DNA of 64,000 bases, taken from Chryseosolibacter indicum (GTDB lineage Bacteria > Bacteroidota > Bacteroidia > Cytophagales > Cyclobacteriaceae). Below are positions 54,810 through 62,900 of the stretch, piece by piece. The stretch is taken from positions 1 through 64,000 of the forward strand of contig NZ_JAHESD010000007.1 of NCBI RefSeq assembly GCF_018598585.1, in the 5' to 3' direction. Below the pieces are notes generated by a model. That model worked only from the letters and a program-made list of their open reading frames with translations. It did not search any database and was not told where the DNA came from. Position numbers and translations under genes: made by a program. Numbering within the stretch: position 1 is the stretch's first letter; every line of letters begins with the position of its first letter.

Positions 54810-56066
54810 CTATCGAACCAGGAAACCCATAATTAAACCACCCAGAATAATAAGCGGTGAAGGTACCTTTGTAAAAACCAGTAGACAAAAGGTGGCAATC
54901 GTAACACTAAAGTTCAAGAATGTATTTTCCAGAGGTTGAAATAAAATAATAGCAGAAGCTGCAACTAACCCGGCACTCGCTGCAGTAATGCCTTCGAGCG
55001 AAGCCCTCACAGCGCGATACTGTTTAAAGTTCTCCCAGAAACGAATTACGAAAAATATCAAGAATGTTCCAGGAAGGAAAATTCCCATTGCAGACATAAA
55101 TGCACCAAGTATCTCTCCGCCAAATCCGAAATCTCTGGCAGAAAGTGCACCAATGTAAGCGCTGAAAGAAAACACTGGGCCCGGAAGTGCCTGGGCTACC
55201 GCATAGCCCGAAAGGAATTCGTGGTGTGAGATTGGATGGTGAAGGGGTTTAGGGGCGTACTGCCTTTTAATTTTTGACTTCAACTCGAGAACCTTGCTAT
55301 CGGTGTCTGGTTCGTTTTGAGCCTCAACAAATTCAGTGTACAGCAGCGGCGCCAGTACCTGGCCTCCACCAAAGATAAGACTTCCGTTGCGGTAAAAGTT
55401 TTCAAACAATTTAACAGGAAGAGCTTTAGTTACCCCTCCCAGTACCGCAGCAAAAATCAATACACCTGCCCACAGAGAAAAGTTAGACCAGTCTATATTT
55501 AATTTCTTCTTTTCCTCCTTAGGTTGAGCCCTGTACTTCAATGCGGTAATAAGTCCGGCACAAAGAATGATTATAGGAAAAATAAATGGGGTTTGAATGA
55601 AATAAGAAAGCACGGCTGCAACTACCATCAATACTACACCAGTTCTGGTTGTAACCGTTTTTAGACTTATCATGTAGGCGCCATAACTTACAAAACCAAC
55701 TGCCATTGGCTGAATAAATTTAGTAAACTCTATAGACCAGTGTTTTTCCTGAATGCTACTCATAACAATGGCTGCAGCAGTCATGATGGTAACGGCGGGC
55801 ATTATCCAAACAAGAAGCGTGAGGTAAGCCAGGTTAGGGCCTCCAATTCTAAAACCGATAGCCGTGAGCGTCTGCGTAGAAGCAGGGCCAGGCAAAATCT
55901 GGCATAGTGAATTAAGCTCCATCAACTCTTCTTCAGAAAGGTATTTCCTTTTCTGAACAAGTATCTTTTGAAAATGAGCAAGGTGAGCCTGAGGGCCTCC
56001 AAAAGTTGTAAGCGCTAACAATAATACATCTCTCAAGAAAAGATAATATCTGATGCGCTGTGTCAA
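54810..56066 (-). CDS. Chromate transporter, ChrA family (long form)
   Basis: Membrane transporter with two homologous halves. The first has LALTTFGGPQAHLAHF and QILPGPASTQT; the second has FGGGQVLAPLLYTEFV and VAQALPGPVFSFSAYIG, joined by a charged cytoplasmic segment of about 30 residues. About ten to twelve helices are predicted by eye. At 418 residues it is the long-chain form. Members export chromate or related anions; actual substrate here is not established. Downstream of the oxygenase gene on the same strand, 13 bases. Confidence 0.9.
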   Translation of the reverse strand: MTQRIRYYLFLRDVLLLALTTFGGPQAHLAHFQKILVQKRKYLSEEELMELNSLCQILPGPASTQTLTAIGFRIGGPNLAYLTLLVWIMPAVTIMTAAAIVMSSIQEKHWSIEFTKFIQPMAVGFVSYGAYMISLKTVTTRTGVVLMVVAAVLSYFIQTPFIFPIIILCAGLITALKYRAQPKEEKKKLNIDWSNFSLWAGVLIFAAVLGGVTKALPVKLFENFYRNGSLIFGGGQVLAPLLYTEFVEAQNEPDTDSKVLELKSKIKRQYAPKPLHHPISHHEFLSGYAVAQALPGPVFSFSAYIGALSARDFGFGGEILGAFMSAMGIFLPGTFLIFFVIRFWENFKQYRAVRASLEGITAASAGLVAASAIILFQPLENTFLNFSVTIATFCLLVFTKVPSPLIILGGLIMGFLVR

Positions 56067-56079
56067 TTTCTTGCTAGCC

Positions 56080-57054
56080 TTATTTCTTCTTTAATCCAAT
56101 TTCAGCAAGACGTTGATCAAGAAATTCGCCAGCCGTTATATCGTCCCATCGCTTAGGGTTATCTTGAGTAATGCATTGAGGAAGTGCTGAAAGACTCATT
56201 TCAGAACGTGGATGCATGAAAAATGGAATGGAAAAGCGAGGTGTATTCATCAACTCTCTTGGAGGATTTACAACACGATGAATAGTTGACTTAAGCGTTT
56301 TATTGGTCAGACGTTCGAGCATGTCACCAACGTTCACCACCAATTGCTCGGGAAGAGCCGTGATTGGTATCCATTTTCCATCTCTTCTTAACACCTGTAG
56401 TCCATCAGCGCTTGCACCCATCAATAGCGTAATAAGATTTATGTCTCCATGTTCTGCAGCTCTCACTGCATCAGCAGGAACTGCATCAGGATTATCAATA
56501 GGATAATAATGAATAGATCTAAGTATACTATTTCCATTTCTAATTTTGTCGTCGAAGTAATTCTCGGGCAGGTTGAGATATAACGCAATGGCACGAAGCA
56601 TATAGGTGCCTGTTTTCTCAAGGGCTTTATAAACCTCAACCGCTACAGACTTAAACTCCTCCACTTCGGCAGGCCATACGTTAGCGGGGTATCCCTCCTT
56701 CTTTAACTCTGTTTCTGGCAACTCCTGGCCTACGTGGTAAAACTCTTTAAGATCTCCAGTGTTTCTTCCCTTAGCATGCTCTTTCCCTTTTCCAACATAG
56801 CCGCGTTGCCCCGCAAGATCGTTTCTTTCGTATTTCTTCTTAACCTCATCTGGCAGCGAGAAGAATTTCTTTATCGCAGCATAAAGTCTTTGCTGCATAT
56901 CATCACTGAGAAAGTGATTTTTAATAGCTACAAATCCAATGTTATTATAGGCTGAACCAAGATCCTGAACAAACTTATCTTTTTTCGATTTATCACCTCC
57001 GTAGAACAACTCAAGGTCAAGAGACGGTACTTCGTCGTATAATATTTCTTGCAT
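56080..57054 (-). CDS. 2-oxoglutarate/Fe(II)-dependent dioxygenase, isopenicillin-N-synthase-like
   Basis: Non-heme iron oxygenase of 324 residues. The N-terminal DIOX_N part has IGFVAIKNHFLSDD; the double-stranded beta-helix has the iron ligands in EHGDINLITLL and STIHRVVNP and the 2-oxoglutarate-binding Arg in PRFSIPFFMHP. Residues LPENYFDD and NGNSILRSIHYYPI are typical of the plant- and IPNS-like group. Substrate unknown; possible roles are hydroxylation or ring formation of a small molecule. Divergent from the superoxide dismutase gene. Confidence 0.88.
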   Translation of the reverse strand: MQEILYDEVPSLDLELFYGGDKSKKDKFVQDLGSAYNNIGFVAIKNHFLSDDMQQRLYAAIKKFFSLPDEVKKKYERNDLAGQRGYVGKGKEHAKGRNTGDLKEFYHVGQELPETELKKEGYPANVWPAEVEEFKSVAVEVYKALEKTGTYMLRAIALYLNLPENYFDDKIRNGNSILRSIHYYPIDNPDAVPADAVRAAEHGDINLITLLMGASADGLQVLRRDGKWIPITALPEQLVVNVGDMLERLTNKTLKSTIHRVVNPPRELMNTPRFSIPFFMHPRSEMSLSALPQCITQDNPKRWDDITAGEFLDQRLAEIGLKKK

Positions 57055-57065
57055 AGGTCAGCTGG

Positions 57066-57108
57066 TTTAAGAGTCCCTGCAAGCTAAATATTTTTGGCTA
57101 AATTAGCC
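57066..57108 (+). promoter_or_regulatory. Putative sod promoter with overlapping palindrome
   Basis: TTTA (57066-57069), spacer of 19, TATTTTTG (57089-57096), the last an exact TAnnTTTG. The 13-base palindrome GGCTAA-A-TTAGCC (57096-57108) begins on the last base of the -7 element, covering the predicted transcription start, as expected for a repressor operator. Confidence 0.5.
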
Positions 57109-57141
57109 CTAGCTAACACACATGATTCTTAAAGTATCATT

Positions 57142-57873
57142 ATGAAAAATTCCAGAAGAGATTTTATAGAAAAAGCCTTAAAGGTAGCAGCTATTACGAC
57201 AGTCGGTGTTCCTTTTGTTAACACAATTGGGAAAGCAGCAATTGCTGATAATAACAACACACAATCAGCAACCGCGCTCCAATTTAGCCAGGTAAAACTT
57301 CCCTATGAGTACAATGCGCTGGAACCGTACATTGATGCTCAAACCATGGAACTTCACTATAGCAAGCATCACAGCACATATGTTAAAAATGTTAACGAGG
57401 CGATCGCCGCTGAAAAGGTAACAGCAGCATCAGAAAAGGACTTTTTTGCGAAAGCCGCCAAACTATCAGCAAAACTAAGGAACAATGGTGGCGGTGCATG
57501 GAATCATAACTTCTTCTGGATGGTGATGAAGCCTGGTTCAAACAATACACCTTCCGGAAAAGCATTGGAAGCAATCAATAATTCATTTGGATCATTTGAT
57601 AAATTCAAGGAACAATTCACCCAGGCAGCACTAAACCGGTTTGGTTCGGGATGGGCATGGCTTGTTGCTGATGGGAGTAAATTAAAAATAGGATCTACCC
57701 CTAATCAGGATAATCCACTAATGGATGTTTCTGAAATTAAAGGAACGCCAGTACTTGCTCTGGATGTTTGGGAGCACGCCTACTACCTCAAGTATCAAAA
57801 CAAGCGCAATGAGTATATCGCTAACTGGTGGAATGTTGTTAACTGGGAAGAAGTTGCAAAACGCCTTGCATAA
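57142..57873 (+). CDS. Exported Fe/Mn superoxide dismutase with Tat-type signal
   Basis: Converts superoxide to oxygen and hydrogen peroxide. All four metal ligands are present: H72 (LHYSKHH), H122 (WNHNFFW), D208 and H212 (DVWEHAYY). FGSGWAWLV is also conserved. The N-terminus is unusual: SRRDFIEKALKVAAITTVG is a twin-arginine signal, followed by a low-complexity linker, so the folded metal-loaded enzyme is expected in the periplasm or outside. Length 243 against about 200 for cytoplasmic forms. Divergent from the oxygenase gene. Confidence 0.94.
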   Translation: MKNSRRDFIEKALKVAAITTVGVPFVNTIGKAAIADNNNTQSATALQFSQVKLPYEYNALEPYIDAQTMELHYSKHHSTYVKNVNEAIAAEKVTAASEKDFFAKAAKLSAKLRNNGGGAWNHNFFWMVMKPGSNNTPSGKALEAINNSFGSFDKFKEQFTQAALNRFGSGWAWLVADGSKLKIGSTPNQDNPLMDVSEIKGTPVLALDVWEHAYYLKYQNKRNEYIANWWNVVNWEEVAKRLA

Positions 57874-57875
57874 AC

Positions 57876-59222
57876 TTAATCCCTGACTATTCCGCAGAAG
57901 TCATAATTCTGGTCGATGTTAATGAAAACATCGGCCTTTGCTTTTTCAAACCACTTCTGAAGAATTCTATTTTTCTTCTCATTTAAAGTTGCCGCCTGAA
58001 TTCTGTGCCAGTCTTCTTCCAGAGAAGCTATATGAGGCGGAATTCTGGATTTGTAATACAGGATTCGAACAGCATTTTTACCATCATCGGTGCGATAGGC
58101 TACTGGTTTTGAAATATCTCCAACCTTCATTGAGTCTATTTTAAAGAAGACCACCGGGTCAAGTTCATCAACGGTTAATTTTGTGCCGCCGTCAGGATCG
58201 GAAAAGAAACCTCCATTACCTTTCGTTGGTACATCATCTGAAAATTCTTTTGCAGCTTTTTGAAAGGTTAAACTATCATTCACTATAAGAGTACGGATAC
58301 TATCCAAAAAATGGGTGACGTCCTGCAAATCTTTGGCAGACGGCTCAGGAGAAATCAAAATATGTCTTGAATTATATTCATTACCTCTTCTCTCAATCAA
58401 CTGCATGATATGCATCCCGAATGCAGACTCGAAAGGCATTGAAATTTCGCCAGGTTTAAGTTTAAACGCCATCGCTTCAAACTCTGGAACCATTCTCCCT
58501 CTTGCTGACCAACCCATCTCACCGCTATTTGATAAGGCGCTGGGGTCATCAGAAAATTCTTTTGCCAATGCTCCGAAACTCTCTCCTGCAAGTATGCGTG
58601 AGCGTATATCCAATAATTGATTCCTTGTTTTCTGTTTTTGTTCGTTGCTAACCTTAGCAATTTTCACGATTTGTGCTACTTCAACAGAAGCAGAGAAGTA
58701 TGGCAAACTATCCTTAGGAATCTTGTTAAAAAACTTCTTAACTTCTGAAGGAGTTACAGCAATGCCACTGGTAATAGTTTCCTCCATCTTAGAAACAACC
58801 ATCTGTTCGCGAATCTGATCTCTCAATTCATTGCGGATTTGCTCTAATGTTTTTCCATACAATCCTTCAAGCTCATCTACCGTTCTGCCCGATTGCGCCA
58901 GAATAACATCCATCCTCCGCTGTGTATTAGCATCTACTTCTGCGTCCAATACCACAACTGAATCTATTTCTGCCTTAGCAAGCATAAGTTTATTTCTCAC
59001 AAGCATCGCAAGGTATTGGCATCTTGTCTCCATGGAAGGACTTCCGCCGTTGGCAAGGTAATCCTGATAAACTTTTTCAAGATCTGACTTCAATACAATG
59101 TAGTTATCAACCTTGGCAATAATTTCATCAACAACAAAGCCCTGGTTTTCCTGGGCAAAAAGCCGCGATGAAAGTACCACCAATAGTACCATGATATAAA
59201 TTCTTCTCAGTATTGTCGTCAT
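57876..59222 (-). CDS. SurA-like periplasmic peptidyl-prolyl isomerase/chaperone
   Basis: Outer-membrane-protein folding factor. Signal peptide is about 1-23 (SRLFAQ), SurA N-terminal chaperone domain (about 25-180), and two parvulin domains (SVEVAQIVKIA... LAKEFSDDPSALSNSGEMGW; YNSRHILISPEPS... FSDDVPTKGNGGFF). The frame opens upstream, but the ATG at 59222 starts the signal peptide and leaves four bases after the previous gene. Third of three folding-factor genes in a row. Confidence 0.9.
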   Translation of the reverse strand: MTTILRRIYIMVLLVVLSSRLFAQENQGFVVDEIIAKVDNYIVLKSDLEKVYQDYLANGGSPSMETRCQYLAMLVRNKLMLAKAEIDSVVVLDAEVDANTQRRMDVILAQSGRTVDELEGLYGKTLEQIRNELRDQIREQMVVSKMEETITSGIAVTPSEVKKFFNKIPKDSLPYFSASVEVAQIVKIAKVSNEQKQKTRNQLLDIRSRILAGESFGALAKEFSDDPSALSNSGEMGWSARGRMVPEFEAMAFKLKPGEISMPFESAFGMHIMQLIERRGNEYNSRHILISPEPSAKDLQDVTHFLDSIRTLIVNDSLTFQKAAKEFSDDVPTKGNGGFFSDPDGGTKLTVDELDPVVFFKIDSMKVGDISKPVAYRTDDGKNAVRILYYKSRIPPHIASLEEDWHRIQAATLNEKKNRILQKWFEKAKADVFINIDQNYDFCGIVRD

Positions 59223-59226
59223 ACAA

Positions 59227-60105
59227 TTATTTGTGGAATATTTCGAAATCATCATTTTCCAAAGCATTACTATAAACCTGATCCTCCAGTTTCTTCGCTA
59301 ACTCTACCTTTCGTTTGTTTAAAATGATGTTAGTAATTTCATCACGAACGAATTCAAGGGGAGAAACATTATCTGAAATTCTATACTCTATGATGCGAAG
59401 GTAGTATTGAAAGTTCTCATCTTCAGTTTCATAATAAGGATATGATTTAAGAAACTGTACTTTATTTGGTATTTCAGCAAGAGGTGAGTTGCGAACAAGG
59501 TCATCGAACACCATCCACGTTGAATCTGAAATATGGTAAGCAACTGAAAAGCTCAGACAATAAGTTCTTAGCTCCTTTTCATCCTTTTCTTTCCCCGAAA
59601 GAATCAGGTCTTTAATTTTTTTGGAGCTTGGGGCATTCTTAGGAACCTTTACATAGGTTGCCCTTACAATGTTCTGCTTAAGAATAAAATTATCGATATT
59701 GTTTTTATAGTATGTCTCTATTTCGGCAGGAGAAACGAGCGTATCAAGGTTTTGCTTTACATATTCACTTTGAAATTCGTAAGCAATTATACTATACCGA
59801 TAATCCAGGATCTTTCGCTCAACCTCGGCTTCATTTATGTTTATCTTTTTGGATGCTTCCTGTATTAGCAGTTGCTTTCTTATCCAACTATCTATGTATG
59901 CTTCAACCCGCGAAGTACTATCTTCCTTGGATACAGCAGGGTTAACAATACCGACAAGTTCATCCTTATAAAGATATGCATTATTTACTCTGGCCACCGG
60001 CTTTCGATCTTCATCGCCAGTAGCTGCATCTTTCTTCATGCGGATAAAGTCACATCCCATGACAAGAGAACAGCATACAACCAGTACTACATGAAAAAGA
60101 CGCAT
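59227..60105 (-). CDS. Lipoprotein with SurA-like N-terminal chaperone domain
   Basis: Membrane-anchored folding factor of 292 residues. The lipobox VMGC gives an acylated Cys at about residue 18. The following part has KPVARVNNAYLYKDELVGIV, WIRKQLLIQEASKKI and ALENDDFEIF, resembling the SurA/PpiD N- and C-terminal chaperone segments, but I cannot see a clear parvulin active site. ATG 60105 (MRLFHVVL) is chosen over an upstream in-frame start because it heads the lipoprotein signal and fits the 10-base gap to the previous gene. Cotranscribed with its two neighbours. Confidence 0.82.
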   Translation of the reverse strand: MRLFHVVLVVCCSLVMGCDFIRMKKDAATGDEDRKPVARVNNAYLYKDELVGIVNPAVSKEDSTSRVEAYIDSWIRKQLLIQEASKKININEAEVERKILDYRYSIIAYEFQSEYVKQNLDTLVSPAEIETYYKNNIDNFILKQNIVRATYVKVPKNAPSSKKIKDLILSGKEKDEKELRTYCLSFSVAYHISDSTWMVFDDLVRNSPLAEIPNKVQFLKSYPYYETEDENFQYYLRIIEYRISDNVSPLEFVRDEITNIILNKRKVELAKKLEDQVYSNALENDDFEIFHK

Positions 60106-60115
60106 CCTTATATTA

Positions 60116-62077
60116 TTAACGCTTCGTATTAACCAATTGCCCAATTATAGCCTGAAGAGCTTTTTTATTCACTTTAACAGAATATTTTTTCTTCAATTGC
60201 TCGATCCATTTACTCTCCAAATAACTCTGATAGTCTGTTATAACCTTAGGCCTTGCTTCTACAAACGTCTTTAATCCTGGAGGTAGTATTTTATCAATAA
60301 AGATCAGATAATTTAAGTTATTATTTTCCGCCTGGTAAACGCCTTCCTTCCACTGAATTTTGCTCAAAATTATCCGATCATCTTTTTCAAAAGCTCCTTT
60401 ATCCTCCCTGATCTTGAATTTTTTAATTTGCTCCTGGGCATTAACGCTATCCTTTTGCACAATAAAACCTTTTAATTGTTCAAGGTGGTCTTTCGTAGTG
60501 GCCGAATAAATTCTCGCTTCAACTCTTTCTGTTGCCTTATATTTACTTTTGTTCGCGTTAAAGTAGTTTAATTGTCCAACGGAATCTGAGGATGCTTTAT
60601 TCCATACCTCTTTCTCCATAATATCAAAAAGAAGAATTCCTTCGTAATACTCTTTTAGGAGCCACTTATATTCCGGTGATTTTTTAACGATCTTTTGTTC
60701 AAGTGCTGATAACAGTGCCTCTTCAGTATAGGTGTCATACAAAGACTCCATATATTTTTGCGGGCCTTGTGAACCTGGTTTTTGGTTACTTGCTACATAA
60801 GAAAAGAAGTCTTTAACAGTATATGTTCTTCCGTTTAATGAAAAGAGTGTTTCCTTTTCTATTGCCTGAGTAGGAGTAGGTTTCCATTTAGCTTTTAGAA
60901 GCGTAGAGTCGGCAAGCAACAGTGCTTTCGCTTTAACGGCAGTATTCTCCTCAAAGCCATAATCATTCTTTATTTTAGAATAAGCTGCCTCTTTCGAAAC
61001 CTCTACCCGTTCGTCTTTGCTGACGCGATTTTTAAGTGACGGCGCAATCACGTCGAAAGGTTGCAAAGGTATTTTTCGTTCTAACCTTATTATATGCCAG
61101 CCAAATTGTGTTTTAAATGGATCGGAAATATCGCCTTCATTTTCTAACTCAAAGGCTACTGCTTCGCACTCCGGCACGGCACCCAAAACTCCGACGCCAA
61201 AGGGTCTTAATCTGCCGCCATTTTCTTTTGTTGTTAAATCTTCAGAATATTGCCTGCATAGGTCTTCCCACGGTACTCCCTTGTCAAGTTGGTCATGTAT
61301 GTCGAATATTTGATTCTTTGCCTGCTCGCTATCTTTGTTTTCACCGCTCCGAATCATGATATGAGAAACTTCAACTTCTCCGGCTGCAGGTTTCCTATCA
61401 AAAACTTTGACGATATGATAACCAAACCGTGTGCGGATGGGTTGACTTATCTCGCCCTTTTTCGTTGTATACGCTGCCGTTTCAAAAGGATAAACCATTT
61501 GCATTGCAGTGAAATAACCTAGGTCACCTTTGTTGATCTTTGCTGATGGATCTTCAGAATACGTCTCTGCAAGGCCTCCGAAATCCTCTCCGTTTAATGC
61601 CCTTGTCCTAAGTTCTGTAATTTTTTTGTAAGCTTCGAGGGTATCAGATGGGCTAGCTTCCGGCTTAACATTAATTAAGATATGGGAAGCTTTTACCTCT
61701 TCCTTCATCCTGTTATAGGAAAGCAGCACAAGGCTATCAATCAGCTTTGAGTCAGGAAGGTATGGCTTACGCAGTTCATCCTTATAAGAATTATACTCTC
61801 TAATAAATGCTTTTGTGGTATCAGTGCCTCTTCGCTGCGCTTCCGTTACTTTTAATTTGAAATTTATAAACAGAGTAAGGTATTCTCTTATTTTATCTTC
61901 TGTGAATTCTTCTGTTTTACCCTGGTGGTTCTTTTTGTAGAGGTATACAAATTCACTTGTAATAACAGGTTTTTTATCAACAGAAAATAAAACCTGCTCC
62001 GATTGTTGTTGAGCAAATAATGCTAAACAGCCAGTAAGGTAACTGAGCGAAAACAAGAGAGCTTTTCTTACGTACAT
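60116..62077 (-). CDS. Periplasmic peptidyl-prolyl isomerase with two parvulin domains (PpiD/SurA-like)
   Basis: Exported folding factor (653 residues). Signal peptide is about 1-23 (LALFAQ). N-terminal helices (EEFTEDKIREYLTLFINFKL), then parvulin domain 1 (KASHILINVKPEAS ... AETYSEDPSAKINKGDLGYF) and domain 2 (EVSHIMIRSGENKD ... CRQYSEDLTTKENGGRL), each ending FG-H-I. A long C-terminal region of unknown fold follows (about 370-653). First of three chaperone genes with gaps of 10 and 4 bases, and 16 bases after the anti-sigma kinase gene. Confidence 0.9.
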   Translation of the reverse strand: MYVRKALLFSLSYLTGCLALFAQQQSEQVLFSVDKKPVITSEFVYLYKKNHQGKTEEFTEDKIREYLTLFINFKLKVTEAQRRGTDTTKAFIREYNSYKDELRKPYLPDSKLIDSLVLLSYNRMKEEVKASHILINVKPEASPSDTLEAYKKITELRTRALNGEDFGGLAETYSEDPSAKINKGDLGYFTAMQMVYPFETAAYTTKKGEISQPIRTRFGYHIVKVFDRKPAAGEVEVSHIMIRSGENKDSEQAKNQIFDIHDQLDKGVPWEDLCRQYSEDLTTKENGGRLRPFGVGVLGAVPECEAVAFELENEGDISDPFKTQFGWHIIRLERKIPLQPFDVIAPSLKNRVSKDERVEVSKEAAYSKIKNDYGFEENTAVKAKALLLADSTLLKAKWKPTPTQAIEKETLFSLNGRTYTVKDFFSYVASNQKPGSQGPQKYMESLYDTYTEEALLSALEQKIVKKSPEYKWLLKEYYEGILLFDIMEKEVWNKASSDSVGQLNYFNANKSKYKATERVEARIYSATTKDHLEQLKGFIVQKDSVNAQEQIKKFKIREDKGAFEKDDRIILSKIQWKEGVYQAENNNLNYLIFIDKILPPGLKTFVEARPKVITDYQSYLESKWIEQLKKKYSVKVNKKALQAIIGQLVNTKR

Positions 62078-62093
62078 GCAGAATGTATAATAC

Positions 62094-62513
62094 TTAATTG
62101 AATCTTACTTGTTTTATGAGGCGGCAAACGTTCTTACCACTTGCGGTTTGATATTCTACTTTGTCCATGATTGTTTTTACCAATCTGATACCCAAACCTC
62201 CTTTTCTTTTATCGTGAACAAGGTTGCCTAAATCCGGTTCTGAAAATTTGTTAATGTCGAACACTGTACCATCATCAATTATTTCAAATATAACGGGTTT
62301 GCCTTCCTGCACGGAAATATGCAATTCAAATAACTCATCAGGGTTACATTGGTGAGAATGGATCATTAGGTTTGAACACATCTCATCTAACGCGAGCACC
62401 ATCTCACTTATCTGCAGATCTTGCACGCCATGAGTCTTTAAGGTATTCCTGATAAAATCGCGAACACCTTTCAGATTTTCGATACTACAACCAACTTTAT
62501 ATCTATAGTTCAT
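62094..62513 (-). CDS. Anti-sigma-type serine kinase (RsbW/SpoIIAB-like ATPase)
   Basis: GHKL ATPase of 139 residues, the kinase partner of a switch module. N-box LDEMCSNLMIHSHQ, G1-like IIDDGTVFD and G2 KGGLGIRLVKTIMDKVEY are present. In known modules it phosphorylates a STAS partner and is opposed by a PP2C phosphatase; both are encoded directly upstream. Start overlaps the STAS gene stop by four bases, implying coupling. The final target (sigma factor or other) is not in the window. Confidence 0.9.
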   Translation of the reverse strand: MNYRYKVGCSIENLKGVRDFIRNTLKTHGVQDLQISEMVLALDEMCSNLMIHSHQCNPDELFELHISVQEGKPVIFEIIDDGTVFDINKFSEPDLGNLVHDKRKGGLGIRLVKTIMDKVEYQTASGKNVCRLIKQVRFN

Positions 62514-62848
62514 TGAATCATCCTCTTAGCTTGAGCTTTATCCTTGGTAATGTCCAGCAACTCATTTAAACCAAGAATCTCGAAAGTATTAGCTACTTTG
62601 TCGTTCATACCATACAGAACCATCTTTATGTTTTTGTCTTTGAATTCTTCTATATAAGACATAAAAACTCCAAGGCCAGCAGATGAGATATACTCCAGCG
62701 AGCTACAGTCGATAAGGATTTTAGTGGCACCCTCACCCACACTTTTGGCGATTGCCAGATCAAGCTCAATAGAAGAACTAGCATCTATTTCACCAATCAG
62801 GGCAAGAATATCAGCGCTGTCTTCCTGAAGTCTTTTGATATGGATCAT
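62510..62848 (-). CDS. STAS-domain anti-sigma-factor antagonist
   Basis: Anti-anti-sigma factor of the SpoIIAA/RsbV type (112 residues). The phosphorylatable Ser is in LEYISSAGLGVF (about S56), preceded by ILIDCSS. In the dephosphorylated state such proteins bind the kinase and free its target. Middle gene of phosphatase-STAS-kinase. Confidence 0.92.
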   Translation of the reverse strand: MIHIKRLQEDSADILALIGEIDASSSIELDLAIAKSVGEGATKILIDCSSLEYISSAGLGVFMSYIEEFKDKNIKMVLYGMNDKVANTFEILGLNELLDITKDKAQAKRMIQ

Positions 62849-62900
62849 GTGTTTAAACGTTTTTTATTCTCTTTAGTTTTGCCAACTTATCGCCAGCTTT

